This document shows, one piece after another, positions 1 through 12,200 of a DNA stretch of 64,000 nt. Positions within the stretch are counted from its first letter, which is position 1. Every line of letters starts with the position of its first letter. Source of the DNA: Dermatemys mawii (lineage: Eukaryota > Chordata > Testudines > Dermatemydidae); contig ML677366.1 in assembly GCA_007922305.1 (NCBI GenBank), forward strand, positions 15,286,039 through 15,350,038, written 5' to 3'. Made by a program: the position numbers and the translations under genes. The notes under the pieces were generated by a model that worked only from the letters and a program-made list of their open reading frames with translations, was not told the DNA's origin and searched no databases.

Positions 1-3000
1 GCTTTCCTTGCCTGCCTTCAGTCACTGACCTGCTTGTTGACTGTGCTCTAGTTTAGGCTACCTCAGTTCTGTCCCATGTCCTATTTTTACTAAACAAGTC
101 TAAGAGGAATGTCAGTTAATAAGACAATACTGCATTATTGCCTTGCTCTAATGGCTTTTTCTGGAGCAATGAAGCACCACAATGCACTGCTTCCAGTGTT
201 AGCCAGAAACTACTTGTGCTCAAACTGATGCTGCATTCCCATTCCTCCTCTTTCATGAGACATCCATGAGCAGGTGTCTTTCCCAATCTGCTGTCAAAAC
301 AATCCATACACTCTGCAGAAACCAAAACCAAATTCAACGCATTCCTGGAGTTTGGTTTCAGGCTAAGTATGTCCAGACAAATGTATATTATATTTAATCA
401 AACTCTTTAGTGCTGTAGTGGACCTGTTGTCTTCGTTCAGCAAGACTACTGCCAAATGATCCAGAATTCATGGCTATAGACAAAAAGACTTTATTTATTA
501 AAGTAAATGAGACTGAAGAACAGTTGATTTTTAAATCATAAAAATCCCTTCCCACTCAGCTATCAGATAAAACCCAGCCCCTACCAGTTACAATCACAGG
601 TTGACAACAAGATACTAACCAAAGCTAAACTAGTCAAGTGACATACTAAAACACAAAAAACAGAAGAAGCCTAAAATATAACCTTCACTGAATCAGCAAC
701 ATTCTTGATAGGTCCTCCAACTGGCAGCACACCACCGGGTTTAATTTAGGGAATATGTACTACACTCAACAGGTTAGCATATTGCAATTCATCTTTAATA
801 TTGCAGGTATGTCTTAAATTCTCAGAGCTACTATTGTAGCCTGTGAGCTCATTAATACTGTATTTCAGGTGGCTGTACCTTCTGTTTCCTCCTTTCCCAC
901 AGCAAGGTTGACTGGAATAATACGGTCTCAGTTTCTCCTGAACATATTAGTAGAACATATAGTATAAATTGGTGTGAGTAGCAAGAAATTACTCCAGAGG
1001 TGTTTTCTTTATGCAATATCCATTTTTATTCACTGAATTCTGCAAAACTTTCTTTCACTAAAACTTTATGAATAGCGGTGCAACCCAAACCAGAAAAGCT
1101 CAAAGTCCTCCCCCTCTTGCTATCTTGAAAATAAAGCTATACATTTCTTGTCCCTACATAGCAAAAAATGCAGGACACGTTTCTGATAAAGATGTACCTC
1201 CAAATCTGTGTTTCAAATTACATACATTGTTGGCCTTTTTTCCATTTTCTATTTCTTCTGTTCTAAAATTTTGTTTGAGTTGCTCATTGGACAGTCAAAT
1301 TCAGAGTCTTATTCCTGATTTCTCAAAGTCCTTCATGGAATTTGGCTACTAAAGACAAAAGCTTGTAAAAGAAATTGGCAGCATTTGGATAAATTTTCAT
1401 ACAATTATTTTGCAAAAATTCTGTTCACTATTTGACCAACTCTCCTGGAAAATGTGTTTCCCACTTTCACCTGTTCTGAACAATGATCCCCCTCAACAGG
1501 GTTGAAAGAAAAAAAAATCCCATCCACAACTCGTTCTCTTGTTGGAATTCTTAGTAAAGAGGCAAAGGTTTGGGGGAACATAGAAACAAAACTACCCTCT
1601 AATCCCTGGAGGTGGCTATTCCAGGTCAGGGATAAATTGTATCAGTGAGACAGTGTGACGAATCTTGCCTTGCCAGTGACTTTGCTGTATCTCTTTCCAT
1701 GAAGAAAGGCCTTTAGTCTCTGGGGTTGCTAGTCCAACAGCAGTCTGTTTTGCAGTGGGAGGGAGTACATAGTACATGCCTGCCTATAGCGTGGCAGGTT
1801 GTGGAATCTCTTCTGCCTTCTCCAAAACCTCTTATTTTGGTTCTAGCTTCACTTTTCCCTGCTTTTGTTGGTCTCTACACTCCTTCCAGGTCCTTACAAA
1901 GTCCGAAGACCTTTGCATCAACAGCTTCATGGTACCGGCCAGTCATCAGACCAGAAAGAGAAAGCTGGACAAGGGAATCTCTGTGATTGTGGGGTCTTGT
2001 CTGTTCACACATACATGCAATATTCCTCTGGGCAGCATCTACGGACTCCTTAGACTCCTCAGAGCAGTGGACATTGTCCAGGGTGTCTCTGCTTGTGCCT
2101 TTCTGGATCCCCCCGTTTTCACCCTGTGATCTACACCCCCATCCCTCTCTCTTTGTGTGTATGCTGTAAACTGTTGACTTCTTGGTTCTGTAGCCCCTCC
2201 TTCAGCTGAGAAAAGGGCTTTCCATTGCTCTAGAAGAATCTTCTTGCCAATCCCAGTCATCAAATAAGCTGAAACCTCCCTTTCCTTGCTACTAGTTTTA
2301 TAACTTTCATGCATAAAGTTAATTTTTAAAAGTCAGCCTAACACCACAATATAATTCTTTCTATCAAGCTGACCTGGCTAAGAATAAACTTATTCATTCT
2401 GTGCCTTGAATACCATAGAGTCTGATTTATATCTGGTCTACTAAACTTTACCCTCTAGTCTGAAAATCTATTGTCCAATCCAATTTTACACTTGAGAATG
2501 ACTGTCTAAAACAAAAACAAAAAATCCAGTTCTCCTGCTACTTTCATGCTGCAGAGAGGTGTTTGCTTGACAGAAGCCAACAAAAAATAATTCAGGATCA
2601 TTCATTTGGTTCAGACAATTTCAAGATGAAAATATAACATGTCTTTAAAACTATAAATTACCTCTGTTTATTCAGCCATAATTAGTATGAAACTCCACAT
2701 ATCTTCTAGCTGACATTAAATCTGAAGATGTGGTGAATTAGCTTTGTGAGCTGTAATAAAGGAGTTACACCCAGGCCCACTGGTAAGAGACAGCTCTCAT
2801 TTCCTGGCCTCTATGAGATGGCATGGCATGAGGTTAACAAAAGGTTAAAACCAATCACATGATGAGGTCAGTATCCACCAGGTCTAGTGGCTAATATTAC
2901 AGGGGCCACAAAAATTATACCATAAAGAGTCAGATGTAATGTAATAATTATATTAGTCAGGCAACTCATTTTACATGGCTGGGTGTTTTTGAAAGATGCC

Positions 3001-3164
3001 ATGAGGATTCCAAATGTAACATCTTAATGAAAATGGAAATGATAGAAATACCTCAAAAGATTTATTTTTATTTTATGTTCGGCACAGTAAGCGCATTAGA
3101 ACATGTCCATTCATTCATTGCTGCAGATGTTTTTACACATCTAGTGGAAATGTGTGTATTAATA
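1..3164. other. Unique AT-rich intergenic or intronic sequence
   Basis: No exon, RNA gene or recognisable mobile element was found. Open frames here are short and have no recognisable domain. A pyrimidine-rich stretch near 1800-2170 gives several overlapping short frames, which is a composition effect. I see nothing else that can be supported. Confidence 0.5.
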
Positions 3165-3241
3165 TGGGTGCTAACCGGAGCCACCAGGGTCCCTTTTCGA
3201 CCTGGGATTCTGGTCAAAAAACAGACACCTGGCAACCTTAG
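3165..3241. repeat. Short dispersed repeat with internal imperfect palindrome
   Basis: The stretch with ACCAGGGTCCCTTTTCGACC followed by TCTGGTCAAAAAACAGACAC folds on itself and ends CTGGCAACC. I recall this unit as a frequent dispersed repeat in turtle sequence. Its class is not known to me. Only about 77 bases are recognisable and the edges are approximate. Confidence 0.4.
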
Positions 3242-4178
3242 TGCATAATTTGCATAACTACTCTATGGTTATTTTTTATATACTCAGATTAGCTAATAAT
3301 GGCTTTTATTCAGAATAGGTATATTTGTGTTAGCTCTGTACAATTATTTCACAATCAATTTGCAAATATCCATACTCTGGCTCCTGAACAAAGAATTTTC
3401 AGGTTGCTCAAAGCTATTCAAAAAATGTCATCTCAGCACCTTCAGCCAAAGCTGGAAAATACACCAAAACACAAAGGACTGGGACTTTGACACAGATAAA
3501 AAGGAGAATTGTGAAGGAAAAAAAAAATCAAACATTGAAACCCGTTGACTCATTCCCCTCCATCCCACACATTGCTTCTCCCCTGTTTCCTCCCATCCTT
3601 CTCTTTCCCTCCCTTCAAGTCAGCTAGGCTCTTGTCTGTAGAAGAAAATAGGTTATAACTGTTTTATAAAACTGTTTATAATCAACCTTCTGTGGCCCAC
3701 AAAATACTTCCAAAGGATCCGTTCCATCTATGACCACGTTCTCCCACGAGCCTTCTTTACACTGCACAGCGCTTTGCTGACTTTTCTGAAAGTCCCAATA
3801 CCTGTCCTCAGACTCAAGTTTCCTAACTAAAGCTCCTTTATTGATGTGCTGCTCTTTGCAGAGCAACAATGGTTATACATTTCAGATTGTCCGAATCTCT
3901 TGGAACTTCTTTATTGCTTAGACTAATCAGAGCAAAAACTCAGGCCAAATATTTTAGACTTGTGTGCCTAAGGTTAGACACTTATATCCAGATTTAGGCA
4001 TCTGACTGACTAGCCTCTTTTTCAGAGGTGCTGCACTCCTGCAGCCTTTGTTTACTTTTTGGCGTATTTTGCATGCTCAGGAGCTTTGAAAATAGAACCT
4101 GCTATTTAGGGTACAAATATGGATTTAATCTCTGAACTTTAGGGATTCACGGTTGAAAAGTCTGGCCTTAGCTCTTAA
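3242..4178. other. Unique sequence, nothing recognised
   Basis: AT-rich sequence with no long open frame and no inverted-repeat element. A short pyrimidine-rich patch lies at about 3550-3620. Confidence 0.5.
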
Positions 4179-4436
4179 GGCTTGGCTACATAGTTTAAGT
4201 ACTACTTAACTATTGTTTTGGAACCGATGTTGTTAAAAGCAATGGAATTCCCGAGCATGGGCACTGTTAAGTAAGTATAGAAGTGCTTATACCTATAGAT
4301 CTTATTTTCATAAATTTACATTTTAGTGGTAAAACCTTCCCCTCACTAGGAGTTGTACAGCTTTAACTTTGGTGCAAACATCATACCTCTAACTGAAGTA
4401 CTTAAACTGGTACAAAAAGTGTGTATAGAACAGGAC
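4179..4436. mobile_element. Degraded small DNA transposon (MITE-like)
   Basis: The left end AGGCTTGGCTACATAG and the right end GTGTGTATAGAACAGGACT are imperfect inverted copies of each other, about 258 bp apart. The interior repeats 'TTTAAGTACT' and 'GTACTTAAACTGGTAC' in opposite directions. This matches the style of the small 'GGCTTGTCTACAC' elements elsewhere in the window, but the copy is old and no target duplication is clear. Confidence 0.35.
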
Positions 4437-7400
4437 TAAATGTAGAGGAGCTCAACTTACAGGTAAACCCTTCGTTAGCCAATTAAAGGCTCCAATCCTC
4501 AAATCCATGAGGGGAGACACCAGCACCCGCACAGAGTTCCATGCACAGGTCAAGGCCTAAATGTTTTCTCCTCTCACCATTGTAAGCAGTGGAATTAAGC
4601 TATCAGTCACTACAATGTGAAGTTCAGGACTATTTTATTTGATGGCCATCTTAGTTCAACTCTCAGAAGACTAGAAGCCCCCCCCCAAGGGCACACAGCA
4701 CCATTTTTTCCTGTTATGTTAGAAAACCATATAACCATAACCACATAATAAAAAAGTTTGGCACATGAAAGCACAAGCAGGCTGGTAGTTTGGGAAGTTT
4801 GCCATGAACTCACTTTAGGAATGAATAGTGCAAGATATTACATCCACTTTAATCACATTAGAGCACCATAATTAGCACTACCACAAAAAACTGCGTAGAA
4901 CTGCAAAACCTTACTCAGGCAAAATGTCCATTGTGTAGTATCGGAACCAAAGAGCCTGACACCATCATGTATCACACAAAGGCATGAAGAATATGGTTTT
5001 ATTCCTGAACCTGAGTTAATGAAAACTGACTGTAGTCTGAAATATTTTTGGATCAATATGTCAGCCCTTTCCCAGGAGAAGTTCTACCTAGATTTTGGGT
5101 TTCACAATCTCCAAATAAAAATCAGAGCTTCCTTCTCTTCAGCCCACAGCTCCAACTTGAATGAGAATCAGCTATAATATATTGCTAATGCCTACCTCCA
5201 GATCCCTATCTGCCTCAGCTTTGCATCCAAGTCCCCTGTGCACCTGCATTTCCACAGCTAGAAAGTGAGTGTGTGTGTGTACACAGAATGGAATGTGTCC
5301 ATTCTCCTTACAATGATTAATTCCCATGAATTCTGATGGCAGTGATTGTATTTGTGCAGCTTACCTACAGTTCAGTGGGAGGGCAGACATGAAAGTGTGC
5401 ATTGAAATATAACAGAGTTCTTATATGTTACTAAAGTGTTTATAATGTCAGAACAGAGAAAATACAAAGGTGTGCTATCAAAGGTTTTGTTGCATGAATT
5501 GCAGCTAAGGTCACTCTTTTTTCAGGGATAATGGAACATTTCTTTCTGCTTCCTGTACATTCAGTTTCCACACGATAAAACAGCTTTTGACTATACTACA
5601 TTTATGTGCTGCTATGAATAGAACTAGCTCCTCACATTCTCTCTTTGCTTTATATACTCACACATACACCCCCCCACCCCCACAGGCAAACCAAACCTCA
5701 TGTATTGTGTCTGAAAACCCTGAATAAATTGGACTTTTGATTCTTATTGATTTAACTCTAGGTTGATCTTGAAAATCAATTCAAAAGTTACAGTGCTATT
5801 CACTTCATATATGATATTAAGTGTTCAGAAGACAGCACTCAAATCAAACATTACCTGTAAGAGGACAGAAAATGCATGTTTCAAATTAGTACCAGAAGGT
5901 ACATAAAGAAAATCAATTAGCTCTCTGAGGTCTCAAAATAAAGATAAAATAAGTAATTTCTCCATCCTCTAGTCTACTTTTATGCCTAGATATATAGCCC
6001 AGCCGGATGCTGAAGCATAATATAGCTCTTCTGAGCTTTAAATATTTCTTTAGGGCAATATGTTCTATCTGCAGTTTGGCACTATATAAAAACCACACAC
6101 TAAAACCCTTCCCATATTAAACACAGAAGAGAATACTTATTTAACGTTGGACATTGGCTGTAATTCTCACTCATGGATATGACATCATTTTTATTTGCTA
6201 TAACAGAGGCTAAGTTTTATTTTTAAAATAAATTTTCTAGCTCGTCAGAATGAGTTAGACACTCTCTCTGCTGTAGTGTACATGATACACATTGAATTAT
6301 AAACATGTCAAGGTAGGGGAAAGAATTAGTGATGATAGATGAATATCAACATGGCTTGGCAGTTCAATTCAAGTAAGCAAAATTTTGGATGCTTACCTGA
6401 ACCTTATACAAACTACATGAATCATAAGATCTGGGCTGGAAGTATCAAAAGACCGTGCTTTCTTGCAAGATTTCTAGCACATCTTGTTTCTATTAAAGCT
6501 GGAAATATCAGGAGGGAGAAAAAGTTACTCTCTTGGGAGTTTGGCATTTTAGCTCTCAGTCATTTCTGAAATTAAAAGTGCAGAGTAATGCACAAATGGA
6601 AAACGATGACATTCTGGAATGTCAAAAAAATTCTGGGGCAAATTCTCTACAGAAGTCAATTCCAATGACTTAAACTGAATTAGGCCAACAGGGAATGTAC
6701 AATTTGGTTCAATTTTTGATAAGAAGATTGGTGTTGGTTCTTGATTAATATAAATTGATTTGTCCACTTGAGTGAGGTATACTATATTTTTCCTCCTCCA
6801 CATACACATCATCTTGATGGTAGGCCATGTACTGCCCATATAATAGGGCTCATTATGTAGATACTGCTACCAAACTAGTAAAGCAATGAACTGCATGTTC
6901 TAGAATTTCTAGATGATTGAAGCTACTCATATGGCTGGAACTGAAAAAAAACCCCACCAGCTGAAGCAATGAAAAAAAATAAATTCACAGATTTATGAAA
7001 AAAAGCTGAAAATGTTCTCTTTTCATCTTGAATTTTGCATGACTAAAGTTTGTCATTTTTGCAGAAGGAAAACAAATACACCATGAAAAGCTGCTTTTTC
7101 CTGTGAAAGTGCCAAATTTTCTTAATATGGCAATTTAATAAAAACAAAAAAGTATTTTTCCAAGAGGTCACAATTCCTTCATTTTGTCATCAAATTGGTG
7201 TCTTTTAGGGTAATGGTAGGCTGTGTCTATAAGGATAATTTTCCTTAGATCCTACCAGGAAAAAATTTAATGCTAAAATATATACACATACACAAATATA
7301 CACCACACACGTGATAGATACACCCAATATATACACACACACACTTTCTCTGTGAACAATGACAACATGAAAACTGCAAGCTTTGCACAGCTCTGTATTC

Positions 7401-8111
7401 ATTACTTTGTGCATTTATATTGTTTAATAAATTTAAAATATCAGTCCATCTAAAATGCAAACCATTTTGAATACTGCATTGCATCAGTCAGGCTTTGAAT
7501 GATGTTTGCTATGAATACTGAAAGCTTTCATGTTGTGGACACTAATGTAATGAAACAAAATCTTCAGAAGAAAATGAAATTATATAGCCTTAAGTATTAT
7601 AATATATGGAGTCTGCATGCTGATCTTTGTTAAACAAGCATCAAGCCTCCTTTCTGTCTGCTAGAGCTTCCACGTCCAACAACAATTCAGCAGTACCTCC
7701 CTAAATGATACACAAAGGAAAATAAGGATTTCAATGACAGTTGAACTGAACCATACACAGTTAAACTGGTAAATATTTCACATGCTACTCTAGTGCCTCC
7801 AGGAGACCAAGCTCCCTGTGGAGCTAACTTACTCTCCATAACCAAAGGAAATGAAGCAGTTTCAGTCTTCAGATGGCATATTTAAATATGGGCTCCAAAA
7901 ACATTTCAAGTGTTTTAAAAAAAGAAAAAAAAAAGGCAAGTTAGAAAAAGAACTGTTCAGCCTTGTAATACATGTAATGTCTCTGGCCCATATTGTGCCA
8001 TCAATTTTTCAACAGAACTCCTCGTTGCTTTCCATACCAACTTCTGCTTAAAAATTGATGAGACAATATGACCCTATTACAGCAACCATATTAGAAAGTG
8101 TTACCTGTTTA
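4437..8111. other. Unique sequence with minor simple repeats
   Basis: No gene was found. A short TG run lies near 5268-5280, a C-rich run near 5670-5685, and a CA/TA-rich patch at about 7280-7345. The remaining open frames are below 100 codons and show no known domain. Confidence 0.5.
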
Positions 8112-8330
8112 AGGGCTCAGTTCTGCTCCCACTGATTTCAATGACAAAACTCCCATTGATATCAATGACAAAACTCCCATTGATATCAATAGCACAGAAT
8201 TATGCCTTAGGGCCCCAAGTCAGCAAAGCTTTTAGGCATGTACTTAACTTCAAGCATGTGAATAAATGGGACTATTTGTGATTGAAGTTCAAGATGTGCT
8301 TAGGCACTTTGCTGGACAGGGGCTTGAATT
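8112..8330. repeat. Ancient dispersed repeat with a 24-bp internal tandem duplication
   Basis: The sequence resembles the widespread amniote repeat that pairs 'CTCCCATTGATATCAATG' palindromes with a downstream 'GCATGTACTTAACTT...GTGCTTAGGCACTTTGCTGGA' block. In this copy a 24-bp unit, ATCAATGACAAAACTCCCAT plus TGAT, occurs twice in a row (8137-8160 and 8161-8184) and a third partial copy begins. The class was not determined. Confidence 0.45.
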
Positions 8331-9092
8331 ATTAAGCAGGGTTAATTTGTTCTACCTTGCTTCCAATTTAGCACTGCCACCAATGGGTTTATTGAATCAA
8401 AAAGGAGAGGGAATGAATCAATGAAGTGCTACTTTTGTCTTGTTTAACTAACCTTTTGCTAATGTTTAATACTTTGGATTAAAGATCCGTTTTCTGTGTA
8501 AAACTGTTAACTGTATTTTTTTATATTTACCTTCATGGAAAATTGTTGAGATTTAATGATATTTTCTAAAAACTACTAGGTTTAGAACTCGCAACCATTG
8601 AAAAATCCTGCTGAGGTTTGGCCTACTAAGCAATACAAAGTCATACGTCTGTGGGAATGTGCAGGTGTCAAATTGGCCACAAGAGGGCTCCACCATTTTT
8701 CCCTGAATGCCATAAAACACATGAAAATTACATAAAGAAAATGTAGGGTTGATCTTAAAAATATGCATCTCCATTACACAAAGGTGAAGGAGTTTGAAGA
8801 GTCTTTTGTAGTTAATAAGGAGAACTTCAAGAATTTCAAGTCTTAGGTGCAGTGTCTTTTGCTTCTTTAACAAAAAAGAGAAACCAAGAAAAGATGAAGC
8901 ACAGTAATTTTCTTACAATTGTCCTATAAAGAAGTCTCCAAAAATAGGAGTCATTCACATTTTGCATGTGAGGAGAGAGATTTGGTGTGTTCAGCACAAA
9001 GACTAATGCTGGTGAAGGCAAGTGGATTTAGCAGTTATTGGAATACCGACTTGTATTACAACCTGAAGTCCCCTGTCAGTATATGAGCCCCA
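8331..9092. other. Unique sequence, nothing recognised
   Basis: AT-rich, with no supported gene. The reverse-strand open frame of about 106 codons at 8553-8873 shows no recognisable domain and fits chance. Confidence 0.5.
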
Positions 9093-9200
9093 TGGTAAGT
9101 CTACACTAGGGCCAGGAGTTAGGCTTCCAGCACAGGCAGGCAGACTGAGGCTAGTGGGGTTTGAGCTAGCATGCTAGAAATAGCAGCATGGACATGAAAA
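9093..9200. repeat. Fragment of a small dispersed DNA repeat
   Basis: It begins GGTAAGTCTACACTAGGGCC and contains TTTGAGCTAGCATGCTAGAA then AGCAGCATGGACATG, a combination I recall from reptile dispersed repeats of the 'GTCTACACT' type. Only one end is recognisable, so the boundaries are approximate. Confidence 0.3.
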
Positions 9201-12200
9201 ATGTCAGCCCAAAAGGTGAAACGTTCATAAAGTTTGAGTAACTAAAAAGGGTGTTATAATGGAAGTGGTTTGCAATCTTAAAAAGAGATAAAAAGCACAG
9301 TACTAATTTTTTTAGCCGTAGTTCAGATAATTGAGCATGCTGGTTTCTGCAAGGCTGGCAGTGTTTATAAGTCTTCAACTAAAGGGCAGGAGAATTTCAG
9401 AAGTCCCACCCCACCCATCACCTTCAGAAGGCTGGGAAGGGTCGTGAACAAGTCTGAAAGAGGTTTGAAATATTAGCTGACAGTTGTACGTATTAATTAG
9501 ATCATGTCTGTAAAGCGCTTTAAATACAAAAAGTCCATCATCATGATCATCAATGCAACCTAATCCTACCTACCAACTCAAAGCTTCTCAGGAACCTCTG
9601 ACATATCATACTGCAAACCAGCTATACCCAGGTTCCTTCCAGGTCACTTCTGTAGCTTTTGTTTGAAGAGGTAAGAAATACAGTAAATCTAAGCTGCTTT
9701 AGCTTATCACTAGAATATTTAGCTTTACTAGTTCCTTTATTCCACAAGGGAATATCTTTAGTTATTTCCAAACAACTGCTCGGTGGAGACAGATTTCTGA
9801 ACTAATCTGCTATTAATTCAGATCAGTAAAACAGTGTAATCCCTAATCCTCAATAGCTGAACAATTCACTGGCACAATGTGGGAAAAACACAACCAGTGG
9901 CAGTGATTTTAATAAGCAAACAATTAACAGATTCCTTCAGCTGCATAACATTTTATATACAAATATTGTAAACCCCAAAATGTTCCAAGGAAATTAGAGG
10001 ATATTGTGGTTTAAAAGATTTTTCAACCCCACTATTTAGAGGGCTCTGTTTTCCATAAAAGCCAAAAGCAGAAGAGAGAGACACCCCTTTTACTCCCTCA
10101 TTGTTGTTTAGACAACAGCACTGCAGCAATGGAGTCCTCAGGCTTCAATTAACTCTTGATGAAGGAGCTTTCACTTGAAGGGGTGAGAGGCATAGGACAG
10201 AACATTTCACTGTCTGACTGCACATGCAGAGACAATGAAAAGGAGCGGTCAAAATCCATTGTGCAGAAAATGAATGCATGTTCTCCCCTCATCAACAAGT
10301 CAGAGGTATCGTCTTCAGCTTCCATACTTCTCCTAACTGGGTTTCCAACAGAACACGGGCATGAGAGGGGCTAGATAAATGCATAAATCCAGCTCAGAAA
10401 CAAAAAAGCCTCAGTCTACAGACAAATACAGTTACAGAAATATTATCAAAGGGTACATTCCCTAACTTAATATTCTGAAGAGCTGATGAAATTCTCATAC
10501 TTCTAAGGTCTGTATTCACTCCATATTCTGCTGAGATGTCAGGTTGCATTCTGAAGCCAGTGAAAGCTTCTACCAAAAACATTTAGTCTCTTCTTAATCC
10601 TTGTTTTATTAGAGTCTATAAGATTAAGTGCTAAAATCCTGGATAAGTATATCTTTGAGGACATTTTGATACTTATTTGTTAGCCTTTTATATCCATTTA
10701 TCTCCATCTGAACTTGTTATATTCAGAAAGCATCTGGAGAAGATATTATATATACATGAGTTAATTGTTCTGTGGAAAGCAACCTAGTTAATGAACTTGC
10801 CAGAAAACTCCTTTAACAGCCTAAAAAGTTTTCCAAATGACATTGGTGATCAAATACAATATTATTGTTCAAACACAGTCTTTTCTTTCAAGATCTACTG
10901 AACTGAAATGGCTTTTAAAATATAGTACTTCCAGGTCAAAAATACAAGTGTGAATTCTGCCCCCACCTACACCTGTGAAATCCCAAAGTCTTCAATCATC
11001 AAAAACATAGGGCAATTTTTATACTTGTCTTCCTTGAGCATATACAATTTAGTATATTTGCTACATCTATCTACAGTGTTACACACCATGTGTGATAGCA
11101 AATACAGTAGATGGCTTTTTAGTATGGCTTAGCATTTACTACTAACTCCATCCAGAAAAACTTGTAGCAACAAATATATTGTCTAGCTACAGCACTACAC
11201 CCTCTGTAAAAACAACAGTGAAGAGAGAACACTGGACAGCCCGGTACAGAAAGATTAATTCGATTCTTTTATTTATATATTGGAGAGGAAGTGTCCACCT
11301 TTCTCTCCTCAAAGCCCAGACTGTCTAAAAGCACTTTTTGACCACAGAATGGGTGGTGGTTTTCAAGAATGGAACTGAGTTACACTGGTGTAAAACTTGA
11401 GTGAGACCCAAATCAAGTCTTTCATGCCAAACTAACATCTCAGGATGGCCACAATAAGAAGTGACTCATTGAACCTTCCCCCCCACAAAAAACTTGATCT
11501 AACTCAAGGACTTAGTGACATCCCACCTTCTCACCCCTCCCCACTCGTTTCCCTTTCTCCAGTTTAACTATTTTATTTATTCAGCCTTAAGAATAACATA
11601 TATTAAAAGCAAAAATAAATCAGCAACACCACCACCCCAATCCTCGCTCATTAAACAGAGAAAGGCATGCATTTTATGAAAGAATAGGAAACAAATGTAG
11701 GAATGCATTAGGACACTGAGAAAGTCTGAAATGAGGCATCACAATTAAATACACTACATCTGTACAGCCCTTCTTTTGATTAAAGCTTTACAAGACCTTC
11801 TTATCTTGTCTTCCTCTGAAGAAAATTGCCTACAAGTATCAAGAGCCACCTTCACTCTTCCATCACAAGGACAGAATACTACCACCAGTGCCTCATAACA
11901 TAAATCCTAACTGTGGACATCCTAGGATTTCATTTTGTATCTATCCAGAGGGATTTCAGACAAACTGTGAGGCAAGTGGATTTGAGGATGATTTAAATAA
12001 TAACTATCCAGGACATCTTCAAGAAATCCTTCAGCCTTCTCCCAGAATCAATGAACTTTGTGACAATCCCACAAGCTGTGCCAGAGATTCCTTGTTGAAG
12101 TCTTATAGATGCTGCCTGTTCTATAGGTGCTTCACCCTGTTGTTTCACTCACATTTGAGTTGAGGGAACATTTGAGGAAAATGGCAGAGTTTCCTTTAAT

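Noticed and set aside
11888..12163. 91-codon frame with a Cys-rich end
   Set aside because: No known domain, no splice context or repeat of codon bias; length expected by chance.
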